DNA of 64,000 bases, taken from Streptomyces sp. NBC_01233. GTDB taxonomy: Bacteria; Actinomycetota; Actinomycetes; Streptomycetales; Streptomycetaceae. The position numbers and the translations under genes were made by a program. Location: contig NZ_CP108514.1 in assembly GCF_035989305.1 (NCBI RefSeq), positions 1,851,501 to 1,915,500 of the forward strand, in the 5' to 3' direction. The notes under the pieces were generated by a model. The model saw only the letters and a list, made by a program, of their open reading frames with translations. It was not told the DNA's origin and did no database searches. Positions 39,186 to 48,503 of the stretch are shown in pieces. Numbering within the stretch: the stretch's first letter is position 1; every line of letters begins with the position of its first letter.

Positions 39186-40937
39186 CTATCCGCCGTTCTT
39201 CTGCTTCTGCCGTTCCTGGAACTCGTCCACGAGCTTGAGGTGCTCGTCGTAGGTCTGGGTGAAGGTCGTCGTGTTGCCGTCGACCGACACGAAGAACATC
39301 CATCCGCCGTGGTCCGGGTTGAGCGTAGCGGTCAGCGCGTCCATGCCCGGGTTCCCGATCGGGCCGGTGGGCAGTCCCCTGATGAAGTGCGTGTTGTAGG
39401 GGTGGTTGAACGCCTGGGCTTCCTTGAGGTTGAAGTTGATCTCGCTCTGGCCCTTGACGTAGTTGTACGTCGAGTCGAACTGGAGCTTCTGGTTCGTGAC
39501 GTCGTTGGTCTTCTTGAGGCGGTTGTAGACCACCTCCGCCATCTTCCGGAAGTCGTCGTGGTTCTTGCCCTCGGCGTTGACGAGGCTGGCGACCGTGACC
39601 ACCTGGAGCGGGTTGTCCAGGCCCAGCTCCTTGGCCTTGCCCTCGACGCCCAGCTCCGCGTACTTGGCGTTCGCGTTCTTGACCATCTCCTTGAGCAGGG
39701 ACTCGGGAGTGCTGTCCTTGCCCAGGTCGTAGCGCGTCGGGTAGAGGAAGCCTTCGAGCGGGTCGATCAGCTTCGGGTCGTTGCCCGCCCAGGCCGGCAG
39801 GCCGAGGTTCTTGGCGTCGCGCAGCGCGATGTCCTTGGTGGTGCCGGCGGGCTTGCCCAGCTTCTTGTCGATCGCGTCGTACACCTTGGTGTTGCGCATG
39901 CCCTCGGTGACGGTGATGACGTTCAGCTTGCTGGGGTCGACCATCAGCGCGACGGCGGCCGCACCCGACATCTTCTTGTTCATCGGGTAGATGCCGGGCT
40001 GGATCGTCTTGCCCTTGGGGTTGATGTTCGCGGCGTCGACGAAGGCCTGGGCGCTGGCGACCACGCCGGCGTCCTTGAGGATGCGGCCCATCTGCCCCAG
40101 GAGCGCGCCCTTGGGGATCTCCACGTCGACCAGCTCGTCCGTGCCCTCGCCCGCGAAGTCCTCGGCTGCGCCGAACCTCGCCTTGAGGTAGCTGTAGCCG
40201 TAGTAGCCGCCACCGCCGACCACGCCGATGATGACGACGGCCGCGATCAGACAGGCCATGCCGCTGCGCTTCTTCTGCTTGCCGCCCTTCGGGCGGCCGC
40301 CCCGGCGACCGTCGCCGGGCTCGTCGCCGTCGTCGTCGCGACCGCCGCCGGCGAAGAAGCCGCCCTCGGGCTCCTCGGCCTCCTCCTCGACCGGTTCCGG
40401 CTCCAGGTGGCGCCGGCCCGGGGGCTGCGGCGGCGGGTAGGCCTCGGGCGTGGTGTAGAGGTCGGGTGCCTCACCGGGATAGCCGGAGACGGACTGCTGC
40501 GCGTACGGGTCCGCGCCCACGTAGGGGTCGGCCTGCACGGCGGCAACGTACTGGCCCTGGCCGGTGTCCCAGCCCTGGTTGTCGTACACCGGCTGCTGGG
40601 GGTGGGGCTGCGCCTGCTGCGGGGCGTAGGCCTGCTGCTGCGGGGGGTACGCCTGCTGCTGCGGGGCATAGGCCTCCTGCTGCGCGGCGTACTGCTGCTG
40701 GTCGGGGTACTGCTGCTGGTACTGCTGTTGCTGGTACTGCTGCTGCTCGTACTCCGGGTACTGCTGGGGGTACTGCTGCTGGTACTGGGGCTCCTGCGGC
40801 GGGTACTCCTGCTGCGGGGCACCGCCGTGGGGCACCTGGCCCTGCTGGGTCTGGTGCCCGGTCCACCCCTGGTCCCCGTACAGGGGATCCTCGGGGTGCC
40901 AGGGTTCGGGGCCACGGCCCCGGCCATACTCAGTCAT
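39186..40937 (-). CDS. mltG: Endolytic peptidoglycan transglycosylase MltG with Gln/Tyr-rich N-terminus
   Basis: 583 aa. Residues 1-~215 are cytoplasmic and low-complexity: runs of Gln, Tyr, Pro and Ala (repeats such as QQQAYAP), then acidic EEAEEPEGGFFAGG. One membrane helix follows (MACLIAAVVIIGVVGGGGYY). The extracellular part has a LysM-like segment (VDVEIPKGALLGQMGRILKD) and the YceG domain (NLGLPAWAGNDPKLIDPLEG, FLYPTRYDLG, TVASLVNAEGKNHDDFRKMA, GLPTGPIGNPGMDAL). It cleaves nascent glycan strands. In the SLVNAEG motif one glutamate of the usual VExE is Asn. Confidence 0.93.
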   Translation of the reverse strand: MTEYGRGRGPEPWHPEDPLYGDQGWTGHQTQQGQVPHGGAPQQEYPPQEPQYQQQYPQQYPEYEQQQYQQQQYQQQYPDQQQYAAQQEAYAPQQQAYPPQQQAYAPQQAQPHPQQPVYDNQGWDTGQGQYVAAVQADPYVGADPYAQQSVSGYPGEAPDLYTTPEAYPPPQPPGRRHLEPEPVEEEAEEPEGGFFAGGGRDDDGDEPGDGRRGGRPKGGKQKKRSGMACLIAAVVIIGVVGGGGYYGYSYLKARFGAAEDFAGEGTDELVDVEIPKGALLGQMGRILKDAGVVASAQAFVDAANINPKGKTIQPGIYPMNKKMSGAAAVALMVDPSKLNVITVTEGMRNTKVYDAIDKKLGKPAGTTKDIALRDAKNLGLPAWAGNDPKLIDPLEGFLYPTRYDLGKDSTPESLLKEMVKNANAKYAELGVEGKAKELGLDNPLQVVTVASLVNAEGKNHDDFRKMAEVVYNRLKKTNDVTNQKLQFDSTYNYVKGQSEINFNLKEAQAFNHPYNTHFIRGLPTGPIGNPGMDALTATLNPDHGGWMFFVSVDGNTTTFTQTYDEHLKLVDEFQERQKQKNGG

Positions 40938-41065
40938 CGGTCCCCTAGAGCCGCGAGACGGAGGCCACGGACTCCGTCGTCCGTGGCACCCGGTTCCGTC
41001 TCTTTGACGGTGGGCGACGGCTGTTCGAATGCCGTCTCATCGCGCGGAACGTTACCGTATCGCGA

Positions 41066-41536
41066 TCAGACAACCACTTCGACGCACTCACCAGGCGGAT
41101 TACCTGATACCCGTTCGGTCTCAAGAGCGTTCTGAAGGATCACCACAGCGGCCGCCTGATCGATGACCGACCGGCCCTTCTTCGCGTTCTTGCCGGAGGC
41201 CCGCAGACCCTGGGCGGCGGTGACCGTGGTCATCCGCTCGTCCACCAGACGGACCGTCACCGGCTTGATCCCCTTGGCGAGTTCGTTCGCGAAGGCGCGC
41301 ACCTTGGCCGCGGCCGGCCCCTCCCGCCCGCTGAGCGAGCGGGGGAGGCCGACCACGACTTCGAGGGGCTCGTATTCTTCGACGAGCTGCCGCAGCCGCC
41401 GGTGGGCGAACGGGATGTCCCGGCCCGGGACGGTTTCCACCGGAGTGGCGAGCACCCCGTCGGGGTCGCACGAGGCGACCCCGATCCGGGCGTCCCCGAC
41501 GTCGATGGCGAGCCGGCGTCCGCGGCGCAGCGTCAT
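41066..41536 (-). CDS. ruvX: Holliday junction resolvase-like / pre-16S rRNA nuclease YqgF
   Basis: 156 aa. RNase H-like fold with the acidic residues in RLAIDVGDARIGVASCDPDG, the EVVVGLPRSLSGREGPAAAK segment and VRLVDERMTTVTAAQGLRAS. In E. coli the protein completes 16S rRNA 5' maturation. It follows alaS by 2 bp, the very common alaS-ruvX-mltG order. Confidence 0.94.
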   Translation of the reverse strand: MTLRRGRRLAIDVGDARIGVASCDPDGVLATPVETVPGRDIPFAHRRLRQLVEEYEPLEVVVGLPRSLSGREGPAAAKVRAFANELAKGIKPVTVRLVDERMTTVTAAQGLRASGKNAKKGRSVIDQAAAVVILQNALETERVSGNPPGECVEVVV

Positions 41537-41538
41537 CG

Positions 41539-44208
41539 TCAGGCCGTCTCGACGACGAGGCGCTCGACGGCGCTGATGGCCTCCGGGATGGCGGCCGGGT
41601 TCTGGCCGCCGCCCTGGGCGACGTCCGGCTTGCCGCCACCGCCGCCGCCGAGGGTCTTGGCGGCCGTACGGACCAGGTCGCCGGCCTTGAGGCCGCGCTC
41701 GCGGGCCGCCTCGTTGGTCGCGATGACGGTCAGCGGGCGGTCATTGGCCACGGTGAACAGGGCCACGACCGCCGGACGGTCGCCGGGGATCCGGACGCGG
41801 ACGTCGAGGACCAGCTTGCGCAGGTCGTCGGCGCCGATGCCGTCCGCCACCTGGCCGATGACCAGGGCGACGCCGTGGATGTCCTGGGCGTTCGCGGCGA
41901 GACCGGCGGCTGCCTGCAGGACCTTCTCCGCGCGGAACTTCTCGATCTCCTTCTCGGCGTCCTTCAGCTTGCCGAGCATGGAGGCGATCTTCTCCGGCAG
42001 CTCCTCCGAACGGCCCTTGACCAGCTCCTGGAGCTGGGCGACGACCGTGTGCTCCTTGGCGAGGAAGTGGTACGCGTCCACGCCGACGAGGGCCTCGACA
42101 CGGCGCACGCCGGAACCGATGGAGGACTCGCCGAGCAGCTTCACCAGGCCCAGCTGAGAGGTGTTGCCGACGTGCGTGCCGCCGCACAGCTCCTTGGAGA
42201 AATCGCCGATGGTGACGACGCGCACGCGCTCGCCGTACTTCTCGCCGAACTCGGCGATGGCGCCCTGCTTCTTGGCCTCGTCGATGCTCATGACCTCGGC
42301 GGTGACGTCCAGCTCGCGCGAGAGCACGTCGTTGATCTTCTGCTCGACGTCGGTGAGGACCGAGCCGGGAACGGCGTTCGGCGAACCGAAGTCGAAGCGG
42401 AAGCGGCCCGGGGAGTTCTCCGAACCGGCCTGGGCGGCGGTCGGGCCGAGGGCGTCGCGCAGCGCCTGGTGGGTCAGGTGGGTGGCCGAGTGGGCGCGGG
42501 CGATGGCCCGGCGGCGCTTGATGTCGATGGCGGCGTACGCGGAGGCGCCCACCGTCACCTCGCCGACCTGGACGGAGCCCTTGTGCACGGAGACACCGGG
42601 GACGGGCTGCTGGACGTCGCGGACCTCGATGACGGCGCCCGTGTCGAGCTTGATGCGGCCCTGGTCGGCGAGCTGGCCGCCGCCCTCGGCGTAGAAGGGG
42701 GTGCGGTCGAGGACGACCTCGACCTCGTCGCCCTCGGAGGCGGCGGGCGCGGAGACGCCGTTGACCAGGAGGCCGACGATGGTGGACTCGCCCTGGGTGG
42801 TGGCGTAGCCGGTGAACTCGGTGGCGCCGGAGCCGTCGGCGATCTCCCGGTAGGCGGACATGTCCGCATGGCCGGTCTTCTTGGCCTTGGCGTCGGCCTT
42901 GGCGCGGTCGCGCTGCTCCTGCATCAGGCGGCGGAAGCCGGGCTCGTCCACGGAGAGGCCCTGCTCGGCGGCCATCTCCAGGGTGAGGTCGATCGGGAAG
43001 CCCCAGGTGTCGTGGAGCAGGAACGCCTTGTCGCCGGAGAGGACCGTGCCGCCGGCGGCCTTGGTCTCGGTCACGGCGGTGTCGAGGATGTTGGTGCCAC
43101 CCTTGACGGCCTTGAGGAAGGCGGCCTCCTCGGCGAGCGCGACGGTCTCGATGCGCTTGCGGTCGGTGACGAGCTCCGGGTACTGCTGGCCCATCGTGTT
43201 GATCACGACGTCCACCAGGTCCTGGACGACGGGACCGGTGGCGCCCATGAGGCGCATGTTGCGGATGGCCCGGCGCATGATGCGGCGCAGCACGTAGCCG
43301 CGGCCCTCGTTGCCGGGGGTGACGCCGTCGCCGATGAGCATGGTCGAGGTGCGGATGTGGTCGGCGACCACGCGCAGCGAGACGTCCGTGCCCTGCTCGG
43401 CGCCGTACCGCACGCCGGTCAGCTCGGTGGCCTTGTCCATGACCACGCGCAGGGTGTCGGTCTCGTACATGTTCTGCACGCCCTGCAGGATCATCGCGAG
43501 GCGTTCCAGGCCCAGGCCCGTGTCGATGTTCTTCGACGGCAGGTCGCCGAGGATCGGGAAGTCTTCCTTCCCGTCGCCGGCGCCGCGCTCGTACTGCATG
43601 AAGACCAGGTTCCAGATCTCCACGTAGCGCTCGTCGTTGACGGCCGGGCCGCCCTCGACGCCGAACTCGGGGCCGCGGTCGTAGTTGATCTCGGAGCACG
43701 GACCGCAGGGGCCGGGGACGCCCATGGACCAGAAGTTGTCCTTCTTGCCCAGGCGCTGGATCCGCTCGGCGGGCACGCCGATCACGTCGCGCCAGATCGT
43801 CTCGGCCTCGTCGTCGTCGAGGTAGACGGTGATCCAGAGCTTCTCCGGCTCGAGGCCGTAGCCGCCGTCCGCCACGGAGCTGGTGAGCAGCTCCCAGGCG
43901 TACTTGATGGCGCCTTCCTTGAAGTAGTCGCCGAAGGAGAAGTTGCCGCACATCTGGAAGAACGTGCCGTGGCGGGTGGTCTTGCCGACCTCTTCGATGT
44001 CCGGCGTACGGACGCACTTCTGCACGCTCGTGAGCGTCGGCGCCGGAGGCTTGACCTCGCCCAGGAAGTAGGGCTTGAACGGCACCATGCCCGCGGGCAC
44101 CAGCAGCAGAGTCGGGTCGTCCGCGATGAGCGACGCCGAAGGGACAACGGCGTGACCGCGCTCCTCGAAGAAGCTCAGCCAGCGGCGGCGAATTTCAGCC
44201 GACTCCAT
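41539..44208 (-). CDS. alaS: Alanyl-tRNA synthetase
   Basis: 889 aa. Class II catalytic domain ([60 protein letters not shown]), tRNA-binding middle domain, editing domain with the zinc ligands ([19 protein letters not shown] and [20 protein letters not shown]) and a C-Ala domain near the end. Complete. The ATG overlaps the upstream stop by one base (TGATG). Confidence 0.98.
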   Translation of the reverse strand: MESAEIRRRWLSFFEERGHAVVPSASLIADDPTLLLVPAGMVPFKPYFLGEVKPPAPTLTSVQKCVRTPDIEEVGKTTRHGTFFQMCGNFSFGDYFKEGAIKYAWELLTSSVADGGYGLEPEKLWITVYLDDDEAETIWRDVIGVPAERIQRLGKKDNFWSMGVPGPCGPCSEINYDRGPEFGVEGGPAVNDERYVEIWNLVFMQYERGAGDGKEDFPILGDLPSKNIDTGLGLERLAMILQGVQNMYETDTLRVVMDKATELTGVRYGAEQGTDVSLRVVADHIRTSTMLIGDGVTPGNEGRGYVLRRIMRRAIRNMRLMGATGPVVQDLVDVVINTMGQQYPELVTDRKRIETVALAEEAAFLKAVKGGTNILDTAVTETKAAGGTVLSGDKAFLLHDTWGFPIDLTLEMAAEQGLSVDEPGFRRLMQEQRDRAKADAKAKKTGHADMSAYREIADGSGATEFTGYATTQGESTIVGLLVNGVSAPAASEGDEVEVVLDRTPFYAEGGGQLADQGRIKLDTGAVIEVRDVQQPVPGVSVHKGSVQVGEVTVGASAYAAIDIKRRRAIARAHSATHLTHQALRDALGPTAAQAGSENSPGRFRFDFGSPNAVPGSVLTDVEQKINDVLSRELDVTAEVMSIDEAKKQGAIAEFGEKYGERVRVVTIGDFSKELCGGTHVGNTSQLGLVKLLGESSIGSGVRRVEALVGVDAYHFLAKEHTVVAQLQELVKGRSEELPEKIASMLGKLKDAEKEIEKFRAEKVLQAAAGLAANAQDIHGVALVIGQVADGIGADDLRKLVLDVRVRIPGDRPAVVALFTVANDRPLTVIATNEAARERGLKAGDLVRTAAKTLGGGGGGKPDVAQGGGQNPAAIPEAISAVERLVVETA

Positions 44209-44552
44209 CAGTGGTCCTCATTCCGGTCGTACGAAAACGTTGGTCGGTGGGTGGTGTGGTCGTTCTCGATGGCCCGCAGCCGCCGCGGCCCGGGGAGGGC
44301 GGTGACGTTGTCGGGCCGGGCTGGGTCCTGGTGGAGCCCCAGTGCGTCGTTCAGCTCGTCCTCGCGCTGCGTCATTCCCGCTTTGACGTCGAGGGCGAAG
44401 TCCTTGAGGCGGTGACCCGCCTCGACGGCCTTGTCGGCCGCCTGGGCCGCGAGACTCTCCGGTGTCAGCTTCTTGAGCTGACGGTTGACCTTGGTGGTGG
44501 CCCACACGCCGGCGGCTGCGCCGGCGGTGAACCAGAAGGCTCGGCGGAACAT
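44208..44552 (-). CDS. Small protein of the alaS operon (DUF6167-like)
   Basis: 114 aa. The N-terminus ([20 protein letters not shown]) is a short membrane helix; the rest is helical and charged ([39 protein letters not shown]). Its stop overlaps the alaS start and it follows the DUF948 gene by 8 bp, so the three form one transcript. Homologues occur at this place across Streptomyces. Function unknown; it and the DUF948 protein may act together at the membrane. Confidence 0.82.
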   Translation of the reverse strand: MFRRAFWFTAGAAAGVWATTKVNRQLKKLTPESLAAQAADKAVEAGHRLKDFALDVKAGMTQREDELNDALGLHQDPARPDNVTALPGPRRLRAIENDHTTHRPTFSYDRNEDH

Positions 44553-44560
44553 CGGCGGTC

Positions 44561-45004
44561 TCAGCCCTTCTGCTTCCGGCGCCGGGCGGGCGGCACCGTA
44601 CGGCCAACGATCACGTTACGTCGGGATGTCTTCGGCGGCATGCCGCCCGACGTCGCGGCATCCCCCTTGCCCAGCGCCTTGCGGACGCCGTAGCCGAAGG
44701 CCGCGACCTTCACCAGCGGCCCGCCGAAGGCGGTGGCCACGGTGGAGGACAGCGCGGAGGCGTTGGAGGTGACCTCCTGGACGTCGCTCGCGATGGCGTC
44801 GACCCGGTCCAGCTGGGTGCGCGCGGAGCGGACGGTCGTGGAGGCGTCGGCCAGCAGCGGAACGGCCTGGTCGGTCACGTCGGCCACCAGCTTGGTGGTC
44901 GCCCTGAGCACCTGGGCCAGCCTCGCCAGCGCCACGGCGAGGAAGGAGATCAGGATGGCCCAGAAGACGGCCACGATGATCCCGGCCACCTCTACACCGG
45001 ACAC
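44561..45004 (-). CDS. DUF948 membrane protein
   Basis: 147 aa. One N-terminal membrane helix (VEVAGIIVAVFWAILISFLA), then a long coiled segment (RATTKLVADVTDQAVPLLAD, TVRSARTQLDRVDAIASDVQ) as in DUF948 proteins, and a basic tail (PPKTSRRNVIVGRTVPPARR). It is the first gene of the DUF948-DUF6167-alaS-ruvX-mltG-aroE run. No enzymatic motif. Confidence 0.85.
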   Translation of the reverse strand: MSGVEVAGIIVAVFWAILISFLAVALARLAQVLRATTKLVADVTDQAVPLLADASTTVRSARTQLDRVDAIASDVQEVTSNASALSSTVATAFGGPLVKVAAFGYGVRKALGKGDAATSGGMPPKTSRRNVIVGRTVPPARRRKQKG

Positions 45005-45055
45005 GTCACACCGCTCTCTGTCTGCGCCTGAACTGCCGGCTGCACCGATTCCTCA

Positions 45056-46450
45056 ATGGCCCTCCGACCCTATCGCGCCGGGGATCCCCGGCCGTACCGG
45101 AATACGGGGCCGGGAGGCACCGCCTTGAACGCAGCGCAGCCGGGCCAGTACCCTCCGCGTCCCCTGCGACACAGACCCCTGCGAGCCAGGCCCTGGGGCA
45201 ATCTTCCCTCGGAGCTGGGCCGGTTCATCGGGCGGGGTGCCGAACTCGCCGAGCTGGAACGGCTCCTGGACTCCTCCCGGCTGGTGACGGTGACCGGCGT
45301 GGGCGGGGTGGGCAAGTCCCGGCTCGTGCTCGCGGCCGCCCGGTCGGCCGCCGAGGCGGCGCACGGGGCCCCGGGAGCGCGGGCGGCGGAGGGGACGCTC
45401 GCGGAACGGGCGGCGCAGGAACGCCACGGTGACGGGGTGTGGCTGGCCGAGCCGGCCTCCGTACGGGATCCCGCGCTTCTGGAGCTGACCGTCTCCGAGG
45501 CGCTCGGGCTGACCGACCCCACCACCCGGCCGCCCCGGACCGTCCTGGCCGAACACCTGGCCGGACGGCGGCTGCTGCTGGTCCTGGACGCCTTCGAGCA
45601 GCTGGTCGACGAGACCGCGGACCTGGTGGGGGACCTGCTGCGCCGCGCCCCCGGCCTGCGGGTGCTCGCGGCGGGCCGGCGCCCGCTCGCCCTGGACGGG
45701 GAGCCGGCCTTCCCGCTGGCCCCGCCGGTCCCGGAGGAGGCGCTGGCCCTGCTGGCGGCGCGGGCCGCCGCGGCCGATCCGGCCTTCGCGGTGACCGCGG
45801 CGAACCGGAACGCCTGGTCGAGGTGTGCGAGCGCCTCGACGGGATTCCGCTCGCCCTGGAGCTGGCGGCGGCCCGGCTGCGGACCCTGTCCCCCGTGCAG
45901 GTGCCGGCCCGGCTGGAGGACCGCTTCGCGTTGCTGACGGGTGGTGCGCGCGGGGCGCTGCCCCGGCACCGGGCGCTGCGCACGGCGATCGGCTGGAGCC
46001 ACGAGCTGTGCACGCCCGCGCAGCGGCTGCTGTGGACGCGGCTGTCGGTGTTCGCCGGCAGTGCGACCTGGACGCCGTCGAATACGTGTGCGCGGGTCCC
46101 GACCTGCCGGTGGAGGACGTACTGGACCTCGTCGGGAAGCTCCAGGACCAGTCCCTGCTGGTCCGCGAGGAGACGGCCGCCGGGGTGCGCTTCCGGATGC
46201 TGGAGACCGTACGGGTGTACGAGGCGGGCCGGCTGGAGTCGCCGGGCGACGCCCGGCGGCTGCGCAGGCGGCACCGGGACTGGTACATGGGGCTGGCCAC
46301 CTGGTGCGAGCTGGACTGGTTCAGCCCGCGCCGGCAGGAGGTCGCCGCGCTGGTGGAGGCGGAGCTGCCGAACCTGCGGCTCGCCCTGGAGTGCTGCCTC
46401 GCCGAGCCGGACGAGGTGCACCTGGGCCAGTACCTGGCGGGCACCCTGTG
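45056..46450 (+). pseudogene. NB-ARC/LuxR-type regulator, degraded
   Basis: Three frames hold successive pieces. Frame 1 (45056-about 45800) has ELGRFIGRGAELAELERLLD, the Walker A VTVTGVGGVGKSRLVLAAAR and LLVLDAFEQLVDETADLVGD (Walker B). Frame 2 (about 45800-46058) has LVEVCERLDGIPLALELAAA and GALPRHRALRTAIGWSHELC. Frame 3 (about 46058-46450) has LDAVEYVCAGPDLPVEDVLD and RFRMLETVRVYEAGRLESPG and stops at LAGTLW, where the rest is lost. This is a SARP/LuxR-associated ATPase family member with two indels and a missing C-terminus. Sequencing error is an alternative for the indels but not for the truncation. Confidence 0.8.
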
Positions 46451-46701
46451 GTCGCGAGGCCCTGGGCGGGCGGGCGCGGCGGGGCCCGGTGAGCGCGGGG
46501 GCGCGGCCCGGGTGTCCCGGCAGGCGGGACGGGGCGGGGCGGGCGGCGGCCCGCGGGTGCCGCGCCGCGCGGCGGCGGCGGCGGACCAGCCGCAGTCCGC
46601 GTCCAGCCGCGGTCCGCGGGCCGGGCGGGCCCGGGAACGGGAAAACCCGCCGCCCCCCGGAGGGGACGGCGGGCTGACCAGCCAGTGAGACTAGGCCTGC
46701 A
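46451..46701. other. Gap downstream of rpsD
   Basis: The 250 bp contains GC-rich sequence with no convincing gene and, at 46646-46673, the rpsD terminator: an imperfect CCCGCCG…CGGCGGG stem followed on the minus strand by TTTTC. Confidence 0.6.
46646..46673 (-). terminator. rpsD terminator
   Basis: Stem CCCGCCG(T/C)CCC with GGGG(A)CGGCGGG, loop CCGGA, 29 bp after the rpsD stop and followed by a T-run on the minus strand. Confidence 0.75.
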
Positions 46702-47313
46702 TCAGCGGGCGTAGTACTCGACGACGAGCTGCTCGTCGCAGATGACCGGGATTTCCTTGCGGTTCGGGTCGCGGTCCAGGCGGAAGGCCAGGGCCTTCAG
46801 GTTGACCTGCAGGTAGCGCGGGGTCTCGCCCTCGCCTGCGTAGCCACCCTCACGGGCAACCTGGAACGGAACCTTCTCGCGGCTGCGCTCGCGCACGGTG
46901 ATGACGTCGTCCGGGCGGACACGGAACGACGGCTTGTCGACCTTGTCACCGTTGACCTCGATGTGGCCGTGAACGACCATCTGGCGGGCCTGGTAGATGG
47001 TGCGGGCGATGCCCGAACGCAGAACCAGGGCGTCGAGACGACGCTCGAGCTCGACGACAAGCGCCTCGCCCGTCTTGCCTTCGGCCTTCTTGGCGCGGTC
47101 GTACGCGCGGGCCATCTGACGCTCAGAGATGTCGTACTGAGCGCGCAGACGCTGCTTCTCCAGCAGACGAACCTTGTAGTCCGAGTTCTGCTTGCGGCCA
47201 CGGCCGTGCTCGCCCGGCGGGTAGGGGCGGGCCTCGAAGTACTTGACGGCCTTCGGGGTCAGCGCAATGCCGAGGGCACGCGACTTCTTGACCTTGGGTC
47301 GCTTCTGGTTCAC
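46702..47313 (-). CDS. rpsD: 30S ribosomal protein S4 (zinc-free type)
   Basis: 203 aa from the GTG at 47313, which has GGAGG 12 nt upstream. S4 signature [40 protein letters not shown] with the S4 RNA-binding domain, and a conserved C-terminus. The N-terminus ([20 protein letters not shown]) lacks the four-cysteine zinc motif of many S4 proteins, so this is the C-minus form. It nucleates 30S assembly. It is monocistronic here and divergent from the DUF2470 gene with an iron box in between. Confidence 0.97.
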   Translation of the reverse strand: MNQKRPKVKKSRALGIALTPKAVKYFEARPYPPGEHGRGRKQNSDYKVRLLEKQRLRAQYDISERQMARAYDRAKKAEGKTGEALVVELERRLDALVLRSGIARTIYQARQMVVHGHIEVNGDKVDKPSFRVRPDDVITVRERSREKVPFQVAREGGYAGEGETPRYLQVNLKALAFRLDRDPNRKEIPVICDEQLVVEYYAR

Positions 47314-47335
47314 GTGGAACCTACCTCCATGTAAG

Positions 47336-47354
47336 TTAGGTGAGGCTTACCTTA
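47336..47354. promoter_or_regulatory. Iron box (DmdR1/IdeR-type) before the DUF2470 gene
   Basis: TTAGGTGAGGCTTACCTTA agrees with the 19-bp iron-box consensus TTAGGTTAGGCTAACCTAA at 16 positions. It ends 14 bp before the ATG of the DUF2470 gene, overlapping its 5' leader and the space between it and rpsD. Iron-loaded DmdR1 bound here should repress the DUF2470 gene; effect on rpsD (start 23 bp away) is possible. Confidence 0.72.
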
Positions 47355-47368
47355 GCGAGGAGGACGTA

Positions 47369-48277
47369 ATGTCTCAACCACATGGGATCCCCCTGCCCAG
47401 TGCGCATCGAAGTTCAGATTCCAACGAAACAGAATCTGCTTTCGACGACGATAGGCAAGGTCAGCCGCGTCCCAGGGAAGGCGTTCGGCAGCTCACCGGA
47501 GCCGAACGCGTACGAACCCTCGTAGAGTCCAACGCCTCAGTATCCCTCACGCTCATCGGTGCTCGTGACAGTCACGAGCACGAGGAGTTCGGGACAGGGA
47601 TGCCGGCCGCACGGACCGTCACCCCGGACGGGGACGTGATTCTCCTTGTTTCCGGGGAATCCACGGCTGCCAGAGCAGCCGCTCACGCCCAGGACGACGA
47701 CCTCACCGCCGTGATCGAGATCACGGATGTGGCGCCGGTGTCCGTCCCACATCGTATCCGAGGTCGCGCCTGGCTGGCCGGGTGGCTGACGCCGGTGCGC
47801 GGAGACGACCGCGCGGCCTGCGCGGCGCTGCTCGCGGAGCGCCACCCGGTGGGCGGGCTGCTGGGCCTGTCGGAGGCTTCGGACCTCCCCTACTCGGCCC
47901 GCCCGGCGTGGATGATGCTGCGGCTGGAGGTCGGCGAGGTCTCGGTGGACGACCTGTGGGGCGCCGAGCACGTGGACCCGGAGGACCTGGCCGCGGCGGA
48001 GCCCGACCCGATGGCCGCCCACGAGACGGAGCTGCTGCAGCACCTGCACGCGGCCCACGGAGACCGGATCGGCGAGCTGTGCGGCCTGCTCGGCCCCCGC
48101 GGGGCCCGGGGCATGAGCGCCGTCCCCCTCTCCCTGGACCGCCTGGGCCTGCGCGTCCGCTTCACCGGCGGCGCAGCCGGCTCCTTCGACGCCCGCTTCG
48201 ACTTCCCGGAACCGGTGACGGACATCTGCGGCCTGCGGCGGGCGATGCACACGCTCTTCTCCGCGGCCTCTCACTGA
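47369..48277 (+). CDS. DUF2470-domain protein, probably iron regulated
   Basis: 302 aa from the ATG at 47369 with AGGAGGAC upstream. After a disordered, charged N-terminus there is a pyridoxamine-oxidase-like split-barrel part (TVTPDGDVILLVSGESTAAR, DDDLTAVIEITDVAPVSVPH, RGRAWLAGWLTPV), and the C-terminal DUF2470 region (DPMAAHETELLQHLHAAHGD, RLGLRVRFTGGAAGSFDARF). DUF2470 accompanies HugZ-like heme oxygenases, which fits the iron box: it may take part in heme degradation or iron recovery. No catalytic residues can be checked. Confidence 0.85.
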   Translation: MSQPHGIPLPSAHRSSDSNETESAFDDDRQGQPRPREGVRQLTGAERVRTLVESNASVSLTLIGARDSHEHEEFGTGMPAARTVTPDGDVILLVSGESTAARAAAHAQDDDLTAVIEITDVAPVSVPHRIRGRAWLAGWLTPVRGDDRAACAALLAERHPVGGLLGLSEASDLPYSARPAWMMLRLEVGEVSVDDLWGAEHVDPEDLAAAEPDPMAAHETELLQHLHAAHGDRIGELCGLLGPRGARGMSAVPLSLDRLGLRVRFTGGAAGSFDARFDFPEPVTDICGLRRAMHTLFSAASH

Positions 48278-48339
48278 GGGCAGGCGGCCGGCATCCGCTG
48301 GAGCGCGAGCTTTCTCGGGCGGGGTGCTTGTCCACGGCG

Positions 48340-48468
48340 AAGCAGCACGTCGAGGTCGTTGGCGTACTCCAGCCTGCGCTGCGCGGTCCAGGCGTACGCG
48401 CCCGCCCGCCAGGCCGCGCCGAGCGCGACGACGTGGTCCGTCTGGATCTGCGAGGCGCGGCAGTGGGA
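48340..48468 (-). pseudogene. HNH endonuclease (DUF1524-like) remnant
   Basis: A fragment of 43 residues on the minus strand: SHCRASQIQTDHVVALGAAW, RAGAYAWTAQRRLEYANDLD, VLL. The DHVVALGAAW and NDLDVL pattern is that of HNH endonucleases of the DUF1524/GmrSD-like group (DHVVALxxAW). Both ends are missing; a following AVD-like segment is in another frame. The rest of 48278-48503 holds nothing recognised. Confidence 0.6.
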
Positions 48469-48503
48469 GTAGAGGTGGGGAGGTGCGTGGTCACCCAGGC
48501 AGG

